DNA of 64,000 nucleotides, taken from positions 18,270,921 through 18,334,920 of the forward strand of contig NC_053194.1 of NCBI RefSeq assembly GCF_905163445.1, in the 5' to 3' direction. The notes beneath the pieces are model-generated. The model was not told the origin of the DNA and did no database searches. It saw only the letters and a program-made list of their open reading frames with translations. Every line of letters begins with the position of its first letter. The stretch's first letter is position 1. Position numbers and translations under genes: made by a program. Below, piece by piece: positions 55,427-64,000 of the stretch. The stretch comes from Pararge aegeria (taxonomy: Eukaryota > Arthropoda > Insecta > Lepidoptera > Nymphalidae).

Positions 55427-58170
55427 CATCTAAACCTATGCGCCCTAAACATTATGTGACCAATGAAAACTTTTGAAACTAATCGCTTTTAATTATATAA
55501 TGTATTTAAGTATATAATGTACTTAAGTATATAATGTACTTCAGTATATAATGTACTTAAGTATATAATGTACTTAAGTATATTATGTATTACCGAAATA
55601 CATTATATACTGACTTACATTATATACTTCAGTACATTATTTTTTTAAAAACATTATATACTTAAGTGCATTATATACCGAAATACATTATATACTTACT
55701 TACATTATATACTTAAGTACATTATACACTTAAGTACAATATTGACTTAATTACTTAAGTGCATTATTTACTTAAGTAATTGAGTCAATATTGTACTTAA
55801 GTGTATAATGTACTTAAGTATATACTTAAGTGCATTATATACCGAAATACATTATATACTTACTTACATTATATACTGAAGTACATTATACACTTAAGTA
55901 CAATATTGACTTAATTACTTAAGTGCATTATTTACTTAAGTAATTGAGTCAATTATGTACTTAAGTATTAAATGATATACTTAAGTACATAATTAACTTA
56001 AATACAACATATACTTATTAACATTATATACCGAAATACATCATGTACGTAATTACATCATATACTTAAATACATTATATACTTAAGTCCATTATATACT
56101 TTAATACATTATATACGTAAGTGCATTATTAACTTAAGTACATTATGTACTTCAACACATTATATACTTAAGTACATTATACACTTAAGTAAATTATTGA
56201 TTTAATAAATTAAGAACATAATTAACTTAAATTCCTTATATTCTTAAGCGCATTATTTACTTTAGTACATTATGTACTTCAATACTCTATATACTTAAAT
56301 ACAATATATACTTAAGTACATTATATACCGAAATACATTATATACTTTAGTACATAATACACTTAAGTACAAAATTAACTTAAATACATTATATACTTAA
56401 ATACAATATATACTTAAGTACATTATATACTGAAATACATTATATACTTACTAACATTATATACTTAAAAATATTATATACTTAAGTACATTATACACTT
56501 AAGTACATTATTGACTTATTTACTTAAGTGCATTATTTACTTATTTACATTATAAACTTAAGTACGTTATATACTAAAATACATAATATACTTAAAACAT
56601 TATATACTTAAGTATATTATATACTTCAATACATTATATACTAAAGTGCATTATTTACTTAAGTAGATTATAAACTTATGTGCATTCTTTACTTTCGTAC
56701 ATTATGTAGTTAAATAGATTATATACTTTAAAATACTTAACACACTTAAGTACATTATATACTTTAATACATTATATACTTAAGTACATTATTTATTTAA
56801 AAACATTACATTCTTAAGTGCATTATATACCGAAATACATTATATACTTGCTTACATTATATACTTAAGTACATTATACACTTAAGTACATTATTGACTT
56901 ATTTACTTAAGTGCATTATTTACTTAAGTGCATCATTTACTTAAGTACATTATGTACTTCAATACATGATACACTTAAGTACATTATTGACTTATTTACT
57001 TAAGTATATTATGTAGTTAATTATTTACTTAAAACATTACATACTTAAGTGCATTATATACCGAAATACATAATATACTTGCTTACATTATAAACTTAAG
57101 TACATTATACACTTAAGTACATTATACACTTAAGTACATTATTGACTTAAGTGCATCATTTACTTAAGTACATTATGTACTTCAATACATGATATACTTA
57201 AATACAATATATAGTTAAGTACATTATATACTTAAAAACATTATATACTTAAGTATATTATATACTTCAATACATTATATACTAAAGTGCATTATTAACT
57301 TAAGTAGATTATAAAATTATGTGCATTCTTTACTTTCGTACATTATGTAGTTAAATAGATTATATACTTTAAAATATTATATACTTAAGTACATTATATA
57401 CTTTAATACATTATATACTTAAGTAAATTATGTATTTAAAAACATAATAAACTGAAGTGCATTATATACCGACATACATTATATACTTACTTACATTATA
57501 CATCTAAGTACATTATTGACTTATTTACTTAAGTTAATTATTTACTTAAGTACATTATGTAGATAAATAGATTATTTACTTAAAAATATTATATACTTAA
57601 GTACATTATTGACTTATTTACTTAAGTGCGATATTTACTAAAGTACATTATGTAGTTAAATAGATTATATACTTAAAAATATTATATACTTAAGTACATT
57701 ATACACTTAAGTACATTATTGACTTATTTACTTAAGTGCGATATTTACTAAAGTACATAATGTAGTTAAATAGATTATATACTTAAAAATATTATATACT
57801 TAAGTACATTATACACTTAAGTACATTATTGACTTATTTACTTAAGTGCATTACTTACTTAAATCCATTATATACTTCAGTACATTATGTATTTCAAAAC
57901 ATTATATACTTAAGTGCATTATAAACCGAAATACATTATATACTTAAGTACAATATTGACTTAATTACTTATGTGCATTCTTTACTTAAGTACATTATGT
58001 AGTTAAATAGATTATATACTTATAAATATTATATACTTAAGTACATTATATACATAAGTACATAATATACTTAAGTACATTATATACTTAAATACATTAT
58101 ATAATTAAAAGCGATTAGTTTCAAAAGTTTTCATTGGTCACATAATGTTTAGGGCGCATACGTTAAGATG
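55427..58170. repeat. foldback element with AT-rich palindromic tandem core
   Basis: The arms 55427-55502 and 58095-58170 are inverted repeats containing CCAATGAAAACTTTTGAAAC and GCGCCCTAAACATTATGTGA. Between them about 2.6 kb consists of variants of a 17-bp motif such as ACTTAAGTACATTATAT. It starts in one orientation (AAGTATATAATGTACTT) and then switches to the other. Confidence 0.88.
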
Positions 58171-58390
58171 ATATTCTATAATAAAACATATAATATACAT
58201 TATGTACTTCAATACATTATATACTTAAGTACATTATATACCGAAATACATTATACACTTAAGTACATTATTGACTTATTTACTTGAGTGCATTATTTAC
58301 TTAAGAACATTATGTAGTTAAAAAAAATATATATATTAAAAATATTATATACTTAAGTACATTATACACTTAAGTACATTATTGACTTAT

Positions 58391-58715
58391 TTACTTCTAC
58401 ACCCCTCGTATTCATGTTCTAACCTAACCTAACCTAAATCTAGTTTTGACACCTTTAGACTTTAGATTCAAGATTTAATGTGAATATATGCATTAATAAA
58501 AACTCATTACTATTTTAATACTAGTTATGCTGCTGTTGATGCACTGATGAAAGCCAGATAGCTAGATCAGTGTTTAGTTAGTCGAAGTTGCCGGTGGGCT
58601 GAGGTCTAAAGGAATCCAAACTAGTTTTAAAAGGTTTGGATAGGTTAGGTTAGGTTAGAACATGAATAAGACGGGTGCCCGGCCGCAGGCCGGTCACTTA
58701 GGTTCAGTTCCGTTT
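58391..58715. repeat. satellite foldback unit (left arm shortened)
   Basis: Resumes the array after the AT-rich core with ACACCCCTCGTATTCATG and (TAACC)3. The right arm ends TTCAGTTCCGTTT. Confidence 0.8.
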
Positions 58716-59018
58716 AAAAAAAAAAAAACAAAAAACAAAACGTACCAATACAAAGTACTCTTATTCATATTAGAAGATATTGTAAAATAACAATTAATTA
58801 AATATTTTTTTTTTTTTTTCACTTACAAATTAGGCCCGTCGCGCCGCGCCACTACTATATGGGGCGAAGGTGCGAAGTCGACGGCGACGACAAAGTACCG
58901 AGTCTAAGGAGACTGATGGCGGCGCCACACAGTGGCGTTATGTCTCTATAAAAGTGGTGGTCTTTTATTATGTTATTTATTAATGGTATTATTTTAATAT
59001 CATATCAATATTGTACCC

Positions 59019-59155
59019 CGCACAGGGGGGAGGTACGGGTAGGTAGTGACGAAAAATAACGATACGGGACTCTTACGAGGTCTCGCAATCGGAATGAGTA
59101 CACTTTAAATATTTTAACGAGGTAAAATTTAAGGGCATTGAGGGTCTGGTGCCAG
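59019..59155 (+). pseudogene. 18S rRNA-derived block I
   Basis: Copy of the block at 50254-50390 with the same breakpoints. Confidence 0.88.
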
Positions 59156-59284
59156 TGGTGGTTGATTAGATCCACACACTATACTTTTTATAATTATGTG
59201 GCGTTATGTCTCTATAAAAGTGGTGGTCTTTTATTATGTTATTTATTAATGGTATTTTTTTAATATCATATCAATATTGTACCC

Positions 59285-59560
59285 CGCACGGGGGGAGGTA
59301 GGGGGGTAGGTAGTGACGAAAAATAACGATACGGGACTCTTACGAGGTCTCGTAATCGGAATGAGTTTCTGCGACTACCATTGTTTGTCGCGGGTAACGG
59401 GGAATCAGGGTTCGATTCCGGTGAGGGAGCCTTAGAAACTGCTACCACATCCAAGGAAGGCAGCAGGCGCGCAAATTACCCACTCCCTGCACGGGGGGGA
59501 GGTACGGGTAGGTAGTGACGAAAAATAACGATACGGGACTCTTACGAGGGCTCGTCATCG
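59285..59560 (+). pseudogene. 18S rRNA-derived block II
   Basis: Copy of 51761-52036. GCCTTAGAAACTGC replaces GCCTGAGAAACTGC, and the same change occurs in the units at 62.3 and 63.5 kb. Confidence 0.88.
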
Positions 59561-59800
59561 AATAATCAATACACGAACTGCCCACACACTTGTAAATATA
59601 GACGCGCAAGATCGTTACACGAACCGCTTACCATTATAGTAAACTACTATGCAAACACACATAACATATACGCAATAAGGGAACTTTAAATTGGAGATTT
59701 TACCCTACCACACCCGTCTGTCTCATTCTGAAAACTATTCAAAATAATTGCTATTTTTCATTCTCATTCAAATATAAATAATAGTAAATAATATATAATT

Positions 59801-60156
59801 TTTGACTGAACTGAACCCAAGTGCCCGGCCTGCGGCCGGGCACCCCTCGTATTCATGTTCTAACCTAACCTAACCTAAATCTAGTTTTGATTCCTTTAGA
59901 CTTTAGATTCAAGATTTAATGTGAATATATGCATTAATAAAAACTCATTACTATTTTAATACTAGTTATGCTGCTGTTGATGCACTGATGAAAGCCAGAT
60001 AGCTAGATCAGTGTTTAGTTAGTCGTAGTTGCCGGTGGGCTGAGGTCTAAAGGAATCTAAACTAGTTTTAAAAGGTTTGGATAGGTTAGGTTAGGTTAGA
60101 ACATGAATAAGACGGGTGCCCGGCCGCAGGCCGGTCACTTAGGTTCAGTTCCGTTT
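59801..60156. repeat. satellite foldback unit, complete
   Basis: Left arm TTTGACTGAACTGAACCCAA to CTTTAGAC, right arm GTCTAAAGGAATCTAAACTA to TTCAGTTCCGTTT. A perfect hairpin GTGCCCGGCC-TGC-GGCCGGGCAC lies in the left arm. Confidence 0.88.
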
Positions 60157-60460
60157 AAAAAAAAAAAAAACAAAAAACAAAACGTACCAATACAAAGTAC
60201 TCTTATTCATATTAGAAGATATTGTAAAATAACAATTGATTTAATTTTTTTTTTTTTTTTTCACTTACACATTAGGCCCGTCGCGCCGCGCCACTACTAT
60301 ATGGGGCGAAGGTGCGAAGTCGACGGCGACGACAAAGTACCGAGTCTAAGGAGACTGATGGCGGCGCGACACAGTGGCGTTATGTCTCTATAAAAGTGGT
60401 GGTCTTTTATTATGTTATTTATTAATGGTATTATTTTAATATCATATCAATATTGTACCC

Positions 60461-60597
60461 CGCACAGGGGGGAGGTACGGGTAGGTAGTGACGAAAAATA
60501 ACGATACGGGACTCTTACGAGGTCTCGCAATCGGAATGAGTACACTTTAAATATTTTAACGAGGTAAAATTTAAGGGCATTGAGGGTCTGGTGCCAG
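60461..60597 (+). pseudogene. 18S rRNA-derived block I
   Basis: Same as the copy at 59019, 1442 bp further on. Confidence 0.88.
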
Positions 60598-60726
60598 TGG
60601 TGGTTGATTAGATCCACACACTATACTTTTTATAATTATGTGGCGTTATGTCTCTATAAAAGTGGTGGTCTTTTATTATGTTATTTATTAATGGTATTTT
60701 TTTAATATCATATCAATATTGTACCC

Positions 60727-61003
60727 CGCACGGGGGGAGGTAGGGGGGTAGGTAGTGACGAAAAATAACGATACGGGACTCTTACGAGGTCTCGTAATCG
60801 GAATGAGTTTCTGCGACTACCATTGTTTGTCGCGGGTAACGGGGAATCAGGGTTCGATTCCGGTGAGGGAGCCTGAGAAACTGCTACCACATCCAAGGAA
60901 GGCAGCAGGCGCGCAAATTACCCACTCCCTGCACGGGGGGGGAGGTACGGGTAGGTAGTGACGAAAAATAACGATACGGGACTCTTACGAGGGCTCGTCA
61001 TCG
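60727..61003 (+). pseudogene. 18S rRNA-derived block II
   Basis: Copy of the duplicated 18S block, with the GCCTGAGAAACTGC variant. Confidence 0.88.
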
Positions 61004-61242
61004 AATAATCAATACACGAACTGCCCACACACTTGTAAATATAGACGCGCAAGATCGTTACACGAACCGCTTACCATTATAGTAAACTACTATGCAAACA
61101 CACATAACATATACGCAATAAGGGAACTTTAAATTGGAGATTTTACCCTACCACACCCGTCTGTCTCATTCTGAAAACTATTCAAAATAATTGCTATTTT
61201 TCATTCTCATTCAAATATAAATAATAGTAAATAATATATAAT

Positions 61243-61599
61243 TTTTGACTGAACTGAACCCAAGTGCCCGGCCTGTGGCCGGGCACCCCTCGTATTCATG
61301 TTCTAACCTAACCTAACCTAAATCTAGTTTTGACACCTTTAGACTTTAGATTCAAGATTTAATGTGAATATATGCATTAATAAAAACTCATTACTATTTT
61401 AATACTAGTTATGCTGCTGTTGATGCACTGATGAAAGCCAGATAGCTAGATCAGTGTTTAGTTAATCGTAGTTGCCGGTGGGCTGAGGTCTAAAGGAATC
61501 CAAACTAGTTTTAAAAGGTTTGGATAGGTTAGGTTAGGTTAGAACATGAATAAGACGGGTGCCCGGCCGCAGGCCGGTCACTTAGGTTCAGTTCCGTTT
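61243..61599. repeat. satellite foldback unit, complete
   Basis: Same arms as 59801-60156; the left-arm hairpin reads GGCCTGTGGCC. Confidence 0.85.
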
Positions 61600-61900
61600 A
61601 AAAAAAAAAAACAAAAAACAAAACGTACCAATACAAAGTACTCTTATTCATATTAGAAGATATTGTAAAATAACAATTAATTAAATATTTTTTTTTTTTT
61701 TCACTTACAAATTAGGCCCGTCGCGCCGCGCCACTACTATATGGGGCGAAGGTGCGAAGTCGACGGCGACGACAAAGTACCGAGTCTAAGGAGACTGATG
61801 GCGGCGCCACACAGTGGCGTTATGTCTCTATAAAAGTGGTGGTCTTTTATTATGTTATTTATTAATGGTATTATTTTAATATCATATCAATATTGTACCC

Positions 61901-62037
61901 CGCACAGGGGGGAGGTACGGGTAGGTAGTGACGAAAAATAACGATACGGGACTCTTACGAGGTCTCGCAATCGGAATGAGTACACTTTAAATATTTTAAC
62001 GAGGTAAAATTTAAGGGCATTGAGGGTCTGGTGCCAG
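61901..62037 (+). pseudogene. 18S rRNA-derived block I
   Basis: Same content and breakpoints as the other block I copies. Confidence 0.88.
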
Positions 62038-62166
62038 TGGTGGTTGATTAGATCCACACACTATACTTTTTATAATTATGTGGCGTTATGTCTCTATAAA
62101 AGTGGTGGTCTTTTATTATGTTATTTATTAATGGTATTTTTTTAATATCATATCAATATTGTACCC

Positions 62167-62442
62167 CGCACGGGGGGAGGTAGGGGGGTAGGTAGTGACG
62201 AAAAATAACGATACGGGACTCTTACGAGGTCTCGTAATCGGAATGAGTTTCTGCGACTACCATTGTTTGTCGCGGGTAACGGGGAATCAGGGTTCGATTC
62301 CGGTGAGGGAGCCTTAGAAACTGCTACCACATCCAAGGAAGGCAGCAGGCGCGCAAATTACCCACTCCCTGCACGGGGGGGAGGTACGGGTAGGTAGTGA
62401 CGAAAAATAACGATACGGGACTCTTACGAGGGCTCGTCATCG
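62167..62442 (+). pseudogene. 18S rRNA-derived block II
   Basis: Same content as 59285-59560, with the GCCTTAGAAACTGC variant. Confidence 0.88.
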
Positions 62443-62682
62443 AATAATCAATACACGAACTGCCCACACACTTGTAAATATAGACGCGCAAGATCGTTAC
62501 ACGAACCGCTTACCATTATAGTAAACTACTATGCAAACACACATAACATATACGCAATAAGGGAACTTTAAATTGGAGATTTTACCCTACCACACCCGTC
62601 TGTCTCATTCTGAAAACTATTCAAAATAATTGCTATTTTTCATTCTCATTCAAATATAAATAATAGTAAATAATATATAATT

Positions 62683-63038
62683 TTTGACTGAACTGAACCC
62701 AAGTGCCCGGCCTGCGGCCGGGCACCCCTCGTATTCATGTTCTAACCTAACCTAACCTAAATCTAGTTTTGATTCCTTTAGACTTTAGATTCAAGATTTA
62801 ATGTGAATATATGCATTAATAAAAACTCATTACTATTTTAATACTAGTTATGCTGCTGTTGATGCACTGATGAAAGCCAGATAGCTAGATCAGTGTTTAG
62901 TTAATCGTAGTTGCCGGTGGGCTGAGGTCTAAAGGAATCCAAACTAGTTTTAAAAGGTTTGGATAGGTTAGGTTAGGTTAGAACATGAATAAGACGGGTG
63001 CCCGGCCGCAGGCCGGTCACTTAGGTTCAGTTCCGTTT
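62683..63038. repeat. satellite foldback unit, complete
   Basis: Same arms and central sequence as the unit at 59801. Confidence 0.85.
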
Positions 63039-63340
63039 AAAAAAAAAAAACAAAAAACAAAACGTACCAATACAAAGTACTCTTATTCATATTAGAAGAT
63101 ATTGTAAAATAACAATTAATTTAATTTTTTTTTTTTTTTTTCACTTACACATTAGGCCCGTCGCGCCGCGCCACTACTATATGGGGCGAAGGTGCGAAGT
63201 CGACGGCGACGACAAAGTACCGAGTCTAAGGAGACTGATGGCGGCGCCACACAGTGGCGTTATGTCTCTATAAAAGTGGTGGTATTTTATTATGTTATTT
63301 ATTAATGGTATTTTTTTAATATCATATCAATATTGTACCC

Positions 63341-63616
63341 CGCACGGGGGGAGGTAGGGGGGTAGGTAGTGACGAAAAATAACGATACGGGACTCTTACG
63401 AGGTCTCGTAATCGGAATGAGTTTCTGCGACTACCATTGTTTGTCGCGGGTAACGGGGAATCAGGGTTCGATTCCGGTGAGGGAGCCTTAGAAACTGCTA
63501 CCACATCCAAGGAAGGCAGCAGGCGCGCAAATTACCCACTCCCTGCACGGGGGGGAGGTACGGGTAGGTAGTGACGAAAAATAACGATACGGGACTCTTA
63601 CGAGGGCTCGTCATCG
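63341..63616 (+). pseudogene. 18S rRNA-derived block II in a unit lacking block I
   Basis: The TATAAAAG box is followed directly by block II. Block I and one TATAAAAG copy (about 269 bp) are absent, as expected from recombination between the two nearly identical TATAAAAG-containing leaders. Confidence 0.88.
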
Positions 63617-64000
63617 AATAATCAATACACGAACTGCCCACACACTTGTAAATATAGACGCGCAAGATCGTTACACGAACCGCTTACCATTATAGTAAAC
63701 TACTATGCAAACACACATAACATATACGCAATAAGGGAACTTTAAATTGGAGATTTTACCCTACCACACCCGTCTGTCTCATTCTGAAAACTATTCAAAA
63801 TAATTGCTATTTTTCATTCTCATTCAAATATAAATAATAGTAAATAATATATAATTTTTGACTGAACTGAACCCAAGTGCCCGGCCTGCGGCCGGGCACC
63901 CCTCGTATTCATGTTCTAACCTAACCTAACCTAAATCTAGTTTTGATTCCTTTAGACTTTAGATTCAAGATTTAATGTGAATATATGCATTAATAAAAAC

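Larger units (their letters stand above)
50207..64000. repeat. composite rDNA-derived satellite, unit about 1.44 kb
   Basis: Corresponding points recur at 59266, 60708 and 62148 (spacing 1442 and 1440) and 63322 (1174). The full unit order is: foldback with telomere-like motifs; A- and T-tracts; GTCGCGCCGCGCCACTACT block; TATAAAAG box; 18S block I; second TATAAAAG box; 18S block II; a 250-bp AT-rich linker. The 63322 unit lacks block I. The 51742-59266 interval is lengthened by a Helitron and an AT-rich core. Units are nearly identical, so amplification was recent. Confidence 0.9.

Noticed and set aside
59840..60110. Chromosome end inferred from TTAGG motifs
   Set aside because: Only three units per arm, in opposite orientations and repeated inside a satellite. 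A telomere would be a long uniform array.
51742..63510. Repeated 62-aa open frames on the - strand (MDVVAVSQAPSPESNPDSPL type)
   Set aside because: They are antisense readings of the 18S-derived block II and recur only because the satellite repeats.
50207..64000. Functional rRNA genes
   Set aside because: Only internal parts of the 18S 5' domain are present, rearranged and with shared insertions. No complete 18S, 5.8S or 28S is visible.

Overview
The window is insect nuclear DNA, almost certainly from a butterfly or moth. The evidence is AT-rich non-coding DNA, short GT-AG exons, Lepidoptera-type tRNA-derived SINEs, an RTE-type LINE with a (TGA)n tail, a Lep1-like Helitron with a CTAG end, BEL/Pao and DIRS retroelements, and short TTAGG-type telomere motifs inside a satellite. 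No prokaryotic feature or intact tRNA gene was seen. All exon models were built by eye from splice signals, reading phase and remembered family motifs.

Positions 1-32,400 (plus a probable 3' exon near 40.6-40.95 kb) hold four host genes. PFDN2 (prefoldin subunit 2, + strand, 1755-3008) has three exons. MOCS1 (molybdenum cofactor synthesis, - strand, 5393-13283) has nine shared exons and two alternative terminal exons, giving a 377-aa MOCS1A with a Gly-Gly end or a 586-aa MOCS1A-MOCS1B fusion. NRDE2 (nuclear RNA surveillance, + strand, 14696-25077) has seven exons and 887 aa, and diverges from MOCS1 across a 1.4-kb spacer. The fourth gene (+, from 26983) encodes a secreted serine-protease homologue that has lost its catalytic triad and gained a Pro/Ala-rich tail. 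MOCS1, NRDE2 and this gene have extremely GC-rich exons set in AT-rich introns. Two splice sites, the MOCS1 exon 9 acceptor and the protease-homologue exon 3 donor, lie inside minisatellites that copy the splice site itself.

Introns and spacers carry MITEs, SINEs, LINE fragments and BEL/Pao relics, several nested. A BEL/Pao element (33.1-40.1 kb) is broken by two LINE insertions and keeps its 3' LTR. Two DIRS-type tyrosine-recombinase retroelements, both on the - strand, occupy 42.3-50.2 kb; the second is bounded by identical 47-bp inverted termini.

From 41.1 to 42.3 kb and from 50.2 kb to the window end lies a satellite with a unit of about 1.44 kb. Each full unit combines a foldback element carrying (CCTAA)3/(TTAGG)3 motifs, TATAAAAG motifs, and two blocks clearly derived from the 5' domain of 18S rRNA. 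One unit is interrupted by a Helitron that itself contains an apparently intact DD41D mariner-like transposon with 541-bp inverted repeats. Another foldback copy holds a 2.6-kb AT-rich array of a self-palindromic 17-bp motif. This rDNA-derived composite satellite is the most unusual feature in the window.
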